Notes under the pieces: generated by a model
The model's database searches: none
Told to the model about the DNA's origin: nothing
Seen by the model: the letters and a program-made list of their open reading frames with translations, nothing else
In this document: one piece after another, positions 1-11,400 of the stretch
Numbering within the stretch: position 1 is the stretch's first letter
Layout of the letters: each line of letters begins with the position of its first letter
Position numbers and translations under genes: made by a program
NCBI GenBank assembly: GCA_013365325.1
Contig: JABVXV010000664.1
Span: 1 to 16,966 of the forward strand
DNA length: 16,966 nt
DNA from: Dipetalonema caudispina
Lineage: Eukaryota > Nematoda > Chromadorea > Rhabditida > Onchocercidae
Direction of reading: 5' to 3'

Positions 1-3000
1 TGATGATACTAAAAAAAAAGGAAAGAAAGAAAAAAGAAAACGAAACAAAACTATAAAATAAATTAACTTGCATGTTTAAGTAGAAATATTTGAAACAAAA
101 TGGAAGGAAAAGAATGATGAAATGATGAATGATAAAATATTGAAAATGTCATTATATCATTTATTATCACTTTCTCTTTTACAATTTGTGTACATTTAAA
201 AAATTTTTTCATTGTTTTACATATTCTTAGCTCTTTTATGATGGATTCTAAATTGCAAATTTTATCAATTCAGAGTTTTTTTCTTTTTCGTTTCCATCAC
301 TTTTCAAAAATTAGGATGAATTATACATTTATTGTTTTCCATTAAAATTATAAATTTGCTTTGAATCGGTTTGATCCATACTGATCAAACTTGTATTTAT
401 AGTTATGATTATACGGGAAAATTGAATAAATATGCAATTAATAATTTCAATTGAAAATTAAAAAATCCATCCGAAAAAGCAATCCCATGTGAATTAAAAC
501 TTTGTTAGTTTAGCTTATGTTAAAATAAATACAATAAATGTTTCTAACATTGGATTTCATTTGCTCCTATATTTTCAATTGAACAGTTAGGTTATATAGA
601 AGATTTGAAAAACAATAAATGGTATGCAAATTAAAAGGTTGGAAAAAGAAATGTAAGATGTGTAAAATTTTTTTAAATCCAAAACAATTAAATGATAATA
701 ATTCGTTATCAAAAAAAAATCCTTTTTAACAGCATCACATGCAGTAATGTTTTAATTTTTAAATATTTTTTTTATTTAGATCTCTTAAACGAAATGTTAT
801 AGCTTAATTAGTAAGTGAATGATGTCAAATTTGAACTTAAACTTATAACACTTGAAATGGGTAACCGAAAGATACTAATTTAGATGAATATAAGTTCTGA
901 GGATAATTTTAAGTATTTTAATGAATTTTGGTTATTGCACACAATATATACATATCATAATAATGTAATAATATGTGATATATATAAGGATCTAAAAATT
1001 CATAAAAAGTGCTATTTAAGGGATTTGTTGAAATTAATTTTTGCAATCAATAAAGGAGAAATGTTTAAATGGAAACGAAAAAAAACGAATTGCTGATTTT
1101 TTTTTACACTTTTTAATTTCATTTTTTCATTTCGTTTCTTTTTTTTATTGGTAAAATTTGTAATTAAATCAAATAAATCAGATGAAATAGTTAACGAAAG
1201 AAAGATGAAAAGGATGAAGAATAGAACTGGAATATCTGATCAATTAATTTATTGTTCACTTTATAAATTTAATCAGTAAATTGGAAATTTTCATGGAGAA
1301 ATTATTTATTTCTATGCATGCATGAAAATGACATCCATATTTGCTCATAATGAAAAATGATGACATTTATTTGCAAAAATTAAAATTTTATCTGTTTAAA
1401 TCAAAATATCGATCATACTGAAAGATTATCTTTCACGTACGTGTATTGATGATGCATAGAAGAGATATACCTGATAATGAAGCTGTTAATTAAGTCATAT
1501 TTTCATAAATTATTGTGTATTTACTACATTTGACGAAATGTTCATGCAAATAACATTTCATTTTCTTATTTTCTTCTTCTTTCTTTCATTTTGCTTTCTT
1601 ACAATTTAGTAAAAAGGGATTTAAAAAAAAAATTTGTTTTGATATTTCCATTATTTCTCATATTGGATCTAACAAATCAAACAAAAAATGAACTTTGGTT
1701 TTTTTTTTCTTTTTTTTTTTTTTTTTGATTAGACATAAACATATATGCCAGCTATTGGAATGCTTTCACTTTTTTCTTCTTAAATACAAAATTAAACTTT
1801 GATTTCTTAGTAGAGACTTCGTTAATTAACCAAATTATTAAATGTTGATGTGTATTAATAGCGCAGAAATTGCAACATTTTTCCACTTATCCTACTAAAT
1901 TGTATTTTAGTTTGGGCTAAAAATGTATACATTTATGGTTTTTTGAAATGAGAAAAGCTATACGTATAAACAAATGGGTAACAAAGTTCTTCCATGAATA
2001 GTACTTAATTTACCATTTATTTGTACCAATTTAAAACTATCGATCAAATTTCCATGACATATTTTCAATCCTAAATACGTTTGGAAGATAAATTTGTTGA
2101 ACTTTTCGAAACTAGATTCTTTACAAATTGAATGAAATTCTTTTTTTTTGATTTGGTTACATAATCAGAAATGATATGATCAATTAAATGATCGTTTGTA
2201 TGTCCCTTATCATTCATCCAACGGCTGAACTGATAAACTTGTGTGATTGATTTACTAACTAATGATTCACTGGTAGTAGCAATATCGATGAATTTTGTAA
2301 AATTCTATTAAAATCAGATTATTAATCAGTCGAAATAGATATGAACAAAATTACTGTAATAACAAGATCAACTAATTTACTAACATTCATAACAAAATCA
2401 ATGTATTTGATACGATCTACTTTACTATTAATTATCATTCAACCAAAATTACATTTATCATAAACTTTATTAACTACTATTTAAAATTAAATTTGAGAAA
2501 TAGCACTGTTTGAATGAAATTCAGCACAACTTTACTTTTTTATTTTCATTTCCATTTTTTTTTTTTTTTTTTAAAAAAAGGAAAAAAGAAAAATTCATTA
2601 TTTCCTATCAAAAATATTGAATTCAAATATGAATTTATCGATGAGTCATCGTGGAAATTAAGCAAAGAAAAAAAAAGAAAAAAAAGAAAAAAAGAAGAAA
2701 AGTAAATAAAATTAATTCATTTCCTTTCTTTCTCTAATACCAACAACAACAACAATCTATCCCTCATTTTCAAATTATTTTTTATTTATTGAATTAATTC
2801 ATTTTATCATTCTCAGTCATAATTACTTATTAACAGTATGCAAAAAAGAGTGGAATAAGTTAGGAAACGATAGAGATTATTGAGAATTATGATAGATAAT
2901 GATGTTAGATAGTTGAAGAAATTGATAAATATTGTTGGAATTGAATGGTAAGAAGTTAGTGGAAATAGCTAAATGACAAATAGAGAAGGAAAAGGTGAAG

Positions 3001-3133
3001 AGATGATGATGGAATTAATTTCAATTTTCATGTTGACATCATTTATGTGTGGTTTTCTTTCATTACATTGCGGCTGCTAAAATGAATACTTTTAATTAAT
3101 TATACTAATTATGAATTCTACCAATTTTTCATC
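1..3133. other. AT-rich intergenic DNA, no supported gene
   Basis: Six-frame reading gives only short AT-driven frames, such as a 70-codon Asn/Lys/Ile-rich one at 884-1096 and a 63-codon Phe/Lys one at 2514-2705 built on poly-T and poly-A. None shows a domain, splice partner or change of composition. It contains long T tracts (about 1699-1726 and 2556-2572), a purine run near 2665-2702, and small palindromes (CACGTACGTG at 1434-1443; TTTTCATG and CATGAAAA arms near 1288-1328). Confidence 0.6.
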
Positions 3134-3492
3134 TTTTTGTAGCCTAGGCATAGAGAGATAACTTGGCTTACAGGGTATTATATTTTGTAGACAGTAATGA
3201 ATGCTAATCATTTCTCTTATTGAAATCTTTTGTAGCCTAGGCATAGAGAGATAACTTGGCTTACAGGCTATTATGTTTTGTAGACAGTAATGGACGCTGC
3301 AATCTTCATCCTTTCTCTCGTTGAGGAATAGTAAGCTTCATTAGTCTTTGTAGCCTAGCAAAGGATAATTTGGCTACAGGGCAGATGTTTTTCATTATTT
3401 TTCTTGCTGAAAAGTAATAAGCTCTATTAGCTTTTGTAGTGTAGCAAAGGATGACTTGATTATAAATTACATTAGTTGGTAGTAAACATGTC
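3134..3492. repeat. Degenerate tandem repeat, four copies, each with a hairpin
   Basis: Copies start with TTTGTAGCCTAG or a close form at about 3134, 3227, 3345 and 3431; the spacing of the shared GTAG is 93, 118 and 86 bases. Copies 1 and 2 are nearly identical for about 70 bases. Copies 3 and 4 have diverged and shortened. In copies 1-3 TGTAGCC is followed by its near or exact complement: GGCTTACA at 3165-3172 and 3258-3265, and GGCTACA at 3372-3378. A 16-20 base spacer separates the arms. Copy 4 has lost the stem. I do not recognise a known family. Confidence 0.8.
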
Positions 3493-3548
3493 TTATCTAT
3501 CAATACACCTACAATAAGGGTATATTTACGTTTGTTTGTTTTCGTACA

Positions 3549-3584
3549 TGCGTGTGCGTATGTGTGTGTGTGTATGTATGTGTA
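3549..3584. repeat. (TG)n microsatellite with TA and GC interruptions
   Basis: Alternating TG with TATG and TGCG steps over about 36 bases. It is an alternating purine-pyrimidine tract. Confidence 0.9.
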
Positions 3585-3868
3585 ATATAATCTGTTTTCT
3601 GATTCATCAAATTTTGTAAAATTTATGAAGGTATTTCCAAATTAAACATATAGTTTCATAAAACAACTGTTCACAAGAGTGATCGATTGATGAAATGATA
3701 TGACAAATATTAATATTATCAAAGAATATAAAATTATTGTTATTTTCCAATCATTCATTATATGCTACTATTTGGAGTTATTGATTGAATGGTCTGAATG
3801 AGTTGAAGTTTTTTTTGCTTAATTTTGGGAGCACTTTAAATTTTACGGGAGGAGAGATTGAACGAAAA

Positions 3869-3950
3869 ACACACATACACACATGCACACGCATACACAC
3901 ACATACACACACATACACACACATACACATACACACACACACACATATAT
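3869..3950. repeat. (CA)n microsatellite with regular ACAT spacers
   Basis: About 80 bases of CA units broken by AT at near-regular 10-base intervals, giving a higher-order ACACACACAT pattern, and ending in a short TA run. Open frames through it (His/Thr repeats) are artefacts. Confidence 0.92.
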
Positions 3951-3966
3951 TAGGAGCACTTACAGC

Positions 3967-3982
3967 ATTCGTTTAAACGAAT
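3967..3982. repeat. 16-bp perfect palindrome
   Basis: ATTCGTTTAAACGAAT is its own reverse complement, centred on a GTTTAAAC site. It lies just after the CA microsatellite. Function unknown. Confidence 0.85.
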
Positions 3983-4010
3983 TGAATTCAATAATTCTTT
4001 GTTGTATATC

Positions 4011-4054
4011 AATGCACACTTCACTGCATTACAATGCACACTGCACTGCATTAT
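4011..4054. repeat. 22-bp tandem duplication with a fading third copy
   Basis: Two adjacent units start AATGCACACT and end CACTGCATTA, differing at two positions. A further GCACTCCATTACTACTGCAT at 4068-4087 looks like a decayed copy. The 79-codon frame across it is a by-product. Confidence 0.75.
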
Positions 4055-5230
4055 GACTCTATCGTTTGCACTCCATTACTACTGCATATTCCTTCATGCA
4101 CGTTGCATCATACGTATCTCACTTTTCTCAGTGTACAACGTACCTTTTTCACATATCATTGACAAAATGTATTTGATGAAATGGCAGAGAAAAAGAAAGA
4201 ATCCAATAATAGATTGTCTAATAATTATTTCATTTTAATACTATCACATTTATCCCTTCTAAGGTTAATTAAAATCTTTTACTCTTATCATCTTCTAATT
4301 AACAAATATTGTGTTAAATAATGGAATATGAGTTATAAATTAAGTGATAAATTTAAGATCACCTAACTCTTATCACTTATTTCGTTTCGTGCATTAGAAG
4401 AGAAGATATGTAATATGTATCTTTGTTGTATATATGAATTTCCTTTTTTCATTGTTTTTCAGAAAATTTTTTTTTTTTTTTTTTGGCAATAGTTAGGATT
4501 GATTGAAAAGGATCACTGTGCAAAAGGGTTAGTAACATCGATGGATGAAAGGATTATAAAAAAGAATGGTGAAATAACATTTCGATCGGCTATGAGTCAG
4601 ACGATGAATGTAATAGAGAGGAAAATTGGATAGAATAGAGGTGGTATCATTCATCATAGAATAGACTGAGACATATTAGCTTAAACTTGGAGATAAGGTC
4701 AATTTTGGATGAAAATATAAGAAAAATAGTGTTGTTATTTGGGGAATTGTCATATCAAAAAAACTGAAATTTTAGTATTATTATTGGTCATCCCAATTCC
4801 CTATTGCTCTTTCTAATAGTTCCGAAAATTTTAATGTAACTGAAGTATTAGGATTGTTTTTTTTTTTTTTCTTTTTAAATAAATTTTGTTATTATTAGTA
4901 CTAATTATAATTGTTTATCGTAATGGTATCAAATAATTCGTTTTGAGATTTTCTAAAATTTTATTGGTAATAGTAGATCATGTTGTTTTGGCCAGTAAAC
5001 ACATAAAAATGAGTGAAAAGAAAGGTAAGGAATGGAAAGATTGTTTAAAGCATTTCTATGAAACTACCCAATCTTTGGTTTCCTTTCCAAGGTTTTTTCT
5101 TTGAGAAATTTATTGGCAAGCTTTGAAATCTGCTAATTGAGTCAGTGTCTTTTAACTTTACTTCATAGAATATCGTTAGATACACTGAGAAGTTTTAACA
5201 ATCTAATCGTTTCACTTCATTTCATTTCAG
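4055..5230. other. Upstream flank of the phosphatase gene, probable promoter region
   Basis: AT-rich with T tracts at about 4467-4484 and 4858-4870. A 30-codon frame at 4541-4633 (MDERIIKKNGEITF...) is too short to support. By position this should hold the promoter, but I see no convincing TATA-Inr pair that stands out from the background. Confidence 0.4.
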
Positions 5231-5378
5231 GAATAATCAGTCATTATTTTATAACTTACTCAAGAAGGATCCAAAAGATCGGTCGTTCATTTTTATTTAC
5301 CTGTGTAATGCAAATGTAAATATTATACTAGACGAATTTGTCTCACCAAGATACGACATAGCGAGCGAATAAACCGAA
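5231..5378 (+). other. Probable 5' UTR with candidate spliced-leader acceptor
   Basis: A pyrimidine-rich stretch ending in TTCATTTCAG finishes at 5230, about 150 bases before the ATG. That is the form of a nematode trans-splice (SL1) acceptor or of a cis acceptor for an upstream noncoding exon. No stronger acceptor lies between it and the start codon; CACCAAG ending at 5350 is weaker. The last codons before the ATG are TAA ACC GAA, so this leader cannot extend the protein. Trans-splicing is inferred from nematode biology, not shown. Confidence 0.4.
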
Positions 5379-5436
5379 ATGGTCGAACTCAGTATTTCAA
5401 AAATTACTGCCGATTTCATTGTTTTAGCACTTTGCG
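5379..5436 (+). CDS. Exon 1: N-terminus and first half of TM1
   Basis: It encodes 19 residues, starting MVELSISKITADF, plus one base, and ends at the donor G|GTTAGT (phase 1). Joined to exon 2 it completes the first membrane helix, FIVLALCAIPLLIF. The short polar N-terminus before TM1 is typical of animal LPPs. ATG context is CCGAAATGG, and an in-frame TAA lies just upstream. Confidence 0.8.
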
Positions 5437-8400
5437 GTTAGTATAGTTTATTATTATATCCTAACAAGTCCATTCTATTAACATTTATAAGTGCTGTTAA
5501 GAGTGAATTAACACCAAGCATGTTCTTTAACATTCACTCTTCTAACTGGAAATTTACGTATTTTGAAGTGACATTGCAGGTTAATATAATCTCACCACTT
5601 ATTTTCTAATAAGAGTTATGATATAATAATGATAGTAAGTATTCCTTTTCTTCCTACATTTATTAAGGAATGGAAGTATTGATCTCATGTCTACTGATCG
5701 ATAAGTTATCTCAAATATTTTCCGAACATTTCATTTTCCCTAATGTGTAGTCAATTTCCGAAATTTACCACTTCTTCATTGTATAGTTCTAATAAGTACG
5801 ATTTTGATATTTGTTTATTGACAAGTGATACTACCAAGTCTCTATTTTTGCTAATAAGCGGTATTCCTTACATATGGATAATTGTTGCTATCAGTAAATC
5901 TAACAATCCCTTCGTACTTACTTTTTGTTAATTTTTGCTTTTACTAATTGATATTTTTTTTTTCACTTCCACTTGTTTTGCTTTTATGAAGTAGCGTTTC
6001 ATCATTTATGACGAATAATATCACTGATAATTGGTCTTAACACTTATATCTTATTTTGGATTTCTGCCTTTAATTCTCGGAATTTAAATTATTATTCTTC
6101 TTTTTATTTTTTATGAAATTCTTTGCAAATTTTCAGCTATACCATTATTAATATTTCACAAATGGGTTGAACCATACAAACGTGGCTTTTATTGTGATGA
6201 TGAATCAATTCGATATCCGTATCGACCATCCACCGTTTCCCGACAAATGCTTGTTGTTATCGGTCTCGTTATACCGGCAATTCTTGTATACTTCTTTAAT
6301 GTCCTTCTTTTTTTTTTTTTTTTTTGTACTGTTTTCATGAAGCAATATTTGCGCCTAAAGTTCAGCAAGGAGTGCACCATTTTCTATATGGAGACAAACT
6401 AATAATCCAATCATGTACGTGTCAAGATTTTGGTCCTAAAAATCCTCGATATTGAGATGGAAATTTTAGCGAATTTTATGATATGAGCTAGTAAAGATGC
6501 AGAATATCTAATTTAGTAATAAATTAATTTTAGATTGTAACAACGGAAACATTTCGTGCACTTACATGGGAACGAAAATGCAGAAACGAATTCTTGCATT
6601 ACCGGTGCCGACGGTATGCGGTACCACGTCTAGTTGTTCGTCTTTATGTTTTCTTCGGTGAGTAAGTTTCATTACGCGGTATTGCTTAATAACATAGCAA
6701 AAATTCTTTACTACTTTCATTTTCCCCATCAAATTACGGGAGTTAGAAGTTTCAGTTTCAAGGATAGTAGCAGCTATTAGTTGGTGATTTACTGCTTGTC
6801 GAGTTTTTTAGGAATTAATTTGAATCAATTATTAAAAATTCATGATCATTAAAGAGTGATAAATACATTGATTTTTAAAACAAAAATGCACTGTCACTTT
6901 CTTACGATATTAAGTTTGTCTTATTAGGGTTTTTTTTACTGTTTCTTTCCCTTTTATTTTTGGGTTATAAATAAGGATGATTCTCATAAGACTGGCAAAA
7001 TAAAGTTACACTTAGTTAAATGACAATGAATGTGAGAAACGTTTATTTATTTGTCCAAAATTTTAGGATATTTCCTTGTTGGTGTCATTTTCAATCAATT
7101 AATGGTCGATATAGCGAAGTACACTATCGGGCGTCATAGGCCTCATTTTATAGCAGTTTGCAAACCAAAGGTACATTTTAGAATTCTCTGGCATGTTTAC
7201 ATTATTATATTTTAAAGTCCTCGGACACAATTACATTAATAAATGTTTCTCTTTCTCACTACACTTATTTTGAAAACAAATTTTTCAAATTCACTACTAA
7301 CATTTTCACGCTACACTCATGGACATGAAGGCACCCTTCATATAAATACATGTCTGATCATATTTTTCTTAGCTTTGTTCAAAATTGCCTTCTAATAACT
7401 TAAAATTTTCGTGAACTGCACTGCCAACAATTTCATGCTCATGAAGATTTTGTTAACTCAGTTGTTTTTAGTACTTCTTTTGGCTATACTTTTTAGTTCT
7501 GCATTTTTCACAATGGCTTTAACCTCAGGCGTAGCTATAACAGCTTCTCTCAATACCATAGTAGAAAAGAGTAACTCTTAACTGTTCGACACAATCAGAC
7601 ATGAAATATGATATCGGTAAGATGCTGTGGTAAGTTACCCCCGAAGCGTTTTCCTAAGAAAGGAAAAGTTAGAAGTGATTAATTTCAGTACAAAAGCCTA
7701 AATTTAAGAGAATTGAAACTTGGGTTTGAAGTTCGTGATTTTGATCATTCTTTCTTAATTAGTAATGTCAGTTGAACACATTGGCAGCTGAAAGTATGAT
7801 ACTGGTGATTCTGCTTAATGAAAGTAAGACTGTGAATAACTTGTCGTGTTAGTTATAACCGTGATATCTTATAATACCTGTAATCACTGGCTTTCTGCGT
7901 GATACGTAATGATAGATTGATTCATTAATGGAAGAAAAAGTGTTGCTTGTATAGTAGCACATAGTGTCACTGTGAAAATTTTTTGCAGCACATCGGAATT
8001 CAACATATCGCTATTGGTGGATCAAATAGTAATCGTACCTTAGCAATCAGACGTGTAAGTACAAAGAGTTAAGTTTGCAAAAGAAAGGTGGTGGATCTTA
8101 GGACATTTCTTGTAGATCATCTGAATTTGATATATTTTCAACACTCTTACGTATGCATAAGTTGCTCGATGTACACGTAATTTATTAGTGATTATATTTT
8201 ATTGCTACGAACTTGCAAAATTTTGAAAAATAACTTATAAAGAATGAGCAAAGCCCCGGTTAATCTCATTGAGGATGGTTGCTTCGAAAAAGTTGTCATT
8301 ATGATTGGCTTATTGATTATGTGAAATTTCCTAAAATCGGCCACCTCATTTTGCATCGAACTCTTCATTCTTTAATATATTTTCTTTTTTTGGCTAAAGA

Positions 8401-11400
8401 TTTTTGTTTTTATAGACTTATTCCAAATCATCAGCTGTTATAAAGGTAGGTATTAAAAATTGTTTTATTCATATGCTCGAAGCACCGTTTCACCTCTGCA
8501 CATAAATTTACACGTATGCACCCAAACAATATACAGGTATACAAAGGTCTGGGTTCCGAAGCGAATGCAAGCAATTCATATCTGCCACGCACTTGCATGT
8601 TTCTAACTGTTAGGAAAATCTGATATCCATGCACGATTTTGGCATCATAATTTTCACACTTTCAATTCCCTACATATTGTGTTAGACCATTTGAGCAATA
8701 TTTCACTGCTTCTTCATTTTTCATTGTTGCACTATTATCTCAGCCTACCCAATTTTTATATGACATGAACTGGAAGGATTGCTTATTAATTATGTGCAGA
8801 GTTTGAAAGTATCAATTTTTGATATTGTATCCACCAAAATTTTCACTGATTTCGAAATCAATACAAATGTCGGGAGTGCTGATTAATTTTAGAAAAGCTC
8901 AAAAAGCATTGAGGCACATTAGAACAAAGACTGTTGCAACACAATTTTCAAATAAAGTTATAGAATTTTACGGTGTCTCAAAATAAAATATTCCCTTTAA
9001 TATGTATTTCTATAGATAAGATAGGTGGACATTAAAGTGTCATATTGGTCAATATGAAAGTAGCAAACTTTTTTAAATTCAATTTTAACGTTTTCATCAA
9101 AATTAAAATTGAATTCATCACATGAAAAGTAGTTCAATTCAGTTTGACTCTGTTTTCTGATCTAAAAATTTTTTATTGAGTGGCTCCTACGGAATTTAAA
9201 TTTTGTTCATGTGTATCAGGTACGTGTAACTTTGACATTGGCACTCTGGAGGACTAGTCTTCATCTTTATCCTGTAGTTACTATTATTAAATTATTAAAC
9301 ATAATTAATTTGAAACTTTTATAATTTCAAATGAACCAGTGCAGTAAGTATAACATCTGATGTAATAAGGAAGTATTTTATATTTGCGTATTTCGGGATA
9401 TTCTCCGTTTATGTGGTTCATATACATTGCTCTAGTGTTGATATATTTTCTGGATCTTTGTCAGTTATCATTTCTTTGTTCGGATCAGCTTCAAGTCATT
9501 GCTGTAAATATCAGAATTCAAAAATTTTAGTTCTAATTCCAAGTGAATATTTCAGGGTTTCGAAACATGTCCGGTTGATTCTCATGAATATATCACAGAC
9601 TTCGAATGTACTGGTACGGATAAATACCTTATTCATGAATCTATGCTTTCGTTCTATTCCGGTCATTCTGCTTTCAGTTTTTATGCGGCATGGTATACAG
9701 CAGTGAGTTTTCTTTTTTGGTGATGCATTAAAGTTTTTTTTTCCTAGGATGCGTTAAACAAGATAATTCGAGTCTACTAACCCAAATAGATATGCTTCAA
9801 TCGAATCTACTAACCCAAATACATATTTATTTGTGACTTAAATATTCTATCAGTAAATTGTGACGTTTCCGTTATCCAAATTTTCTAACTTCTCACAAAC
9901 ATTATTTTAAGCGATAGATTCAACTTTGCAGCTTTACTTGCAAGCTCGACTATACCGACCACTGTTTAGTCGTTTATTTTTGCCGGTGATCCAATTTGCC
10001 TTATTCGGTGGCGCTGCATTTGTAGCTTATACTCGGGTTAGCAACTACAAACATCATTGGTCGGATGTGTTGGTTGGCTCATTATTCGGTTCTACAATTG
10101 GCATCACTATGGTTATTCCTTTCTTCCCTTTTAATCAAATTATAAGTTTTATTTTTACTTTGGAATTAAATTGGCAGAAGTTAAATCAAATCCTGTTCTA
10201 ATGATATTTCATATCTAAATGTAAGGTACAGAAACTATGGTCGAGTACGATTCTATACTGCGAATTCGAGCTTCTGCATCAATGTTAATTTAATTTCTTC
10301 CATTCCATTTTGTAAAAGTTAAAGTACAATATCATTATCATTGTGTACTTGAATTTAGGCAGTATTTATTGCGGAAGTATTTTCGCGTCGCGAGATACCG
10401 CCGTGTGATGCTCATTATTGCAACCGCGGATTTGGCTTAGCATCTAAATTAGAACGAGCTATTCCGTCATCAGACGTGGAAACCGGAATGTGTAATGTTA
10501 TACGAACTGATGGACCAGGCAACGGTGCACAAGTTATTACCTCTCCTAACATTACTGTAACTGGATTGATGGCACCAAATGTAAATGAAGTCAGGAATAA
10601 TCAAATGGCTCCATTACCTCGACCGTCATCACGGAACCAGAGATTGTAAGCGCTTGTAATGCTTCATCGCCTCGCTTAATAAGTCTGTGTAAGTTCGCCA
10701 CATTAGTTCTTCTCACTTGCCAAATTTTCTAAAACTTGAATATCTGCTTTTGCTTATCTTCTTTTTTTGTCACTGTATTAATTCTTTCATTAACACTGTA
10801 TTGCACAAGATTAACATGATACAATTCATTTGAGAGGACTCCTCATGGATTTCTCATTATCTTATCAATTAAACTTCCACAATTTTCTGCTAATTTATGG
10901 ATTTTGCATTTCCAACATGTAATTCATCCTTTTATTTTTTTATTTTTTTGTTAAATTAGCTTCAGAATGTTAAAAAGTAACTTTGAATTCATTTCCTCTT
11001 TGCTCCTCTCTCATCTCTATGAGCCTAAAACACATTTTAGAAATCCCGTATTCCCACATTTGTATTATAGCTAAAATTCAGAGTATTATAGCTAAAAATT
11101 TTCTTCCATTGGTTAAGTCTGTTTCCAACTAGGCCCTCATTGGATGGCTTCAGATACCTTTCTTGCTCGCAGTTTCAGGAATTGCAGGAGACCGTTACCG
11201 ACCAATATTGCGCTACTGGACATTCAGCAGAGTCATCCAACTTATATTCATATCCCTTAAACGTATGGTGCATGTGAACAACGGTGTCAGAGGTTTACCT
11301 TGTACAAAAATGTAACGTCATTTCTCTTTCTGTATTTCTTCAGCACTTCTAATTCGATTACAACAGTTCGTGATTCATCACTTATATATATATATCATGC

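Larger units (their letters stand above)
7171..9555 (+). other. Large intron between motifs C1 and C2
   Basis: This 2.4-kb intron is several times longer than the others (229-700 bases) and holds the two cassette exons. A 13-bp inverted repeat (9076-9088 and 9103-9115, 14-base loop) and a short CATATTG/CAATATG hairpin (9041-9056) lie between cassette B and exon 5. No mobile element recognised. Confidence 0.6.

Noticed and set aside
884..1096. 70-codon open frame
   Set aside because: Asn/Ile/Lys/Tyr composition expected from AT-rich DNA, no splice partner, no recognisable domain.
1434..1443. CACGTACGTG palindrome, E-box-like
   Set aside because: It is not the exact CACGTG core and is almost 4 kb from the gene; no support for a regulatory role.
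2514..2705. 63-codon open frame on the plus strand
   Set aside because: Made of poly-T (Phe) and poly-A/G (Lys/Glu) tracts; low-complexity artefact.
3785..4238. Two open frames over the CA microsatellite and the 22-bp duplication
   Set aside because: Their length comes from repeats that lack stop codons, not from coding selection.
4541..4633. 30-codon frame MDERIIKKNGEITF...
   Set aside because: Too short, and no splice signals or conservation evidence to raise it above chance.
6189..6380. Minus-strand 63-codon frame overlapping exon 2
   Set aside because: It is a shadow of exon 2 and a poly-T tract on the other strand.
7529..7570. Exon-like block between AACCTCAG and GTAACT in the large intron
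   Set aside because: It has a stop in the required phase 0, and the donor is weak.
7689..7730. A 42-base, phase 0/0 open block after a good TTTCAG acceptor in the large intron (YKSLNLRELKLGFE)
   Set aside because: The only phase-compatible donors are GTTCGT and, later, GTCAGT, both poor, and composition matches the intron.
8431..8634. Minus-strand 67-codon frame in the large intron
   Set aside because: No domain, no splice partner; partly overlaps cassette B, which has better splice-site support.
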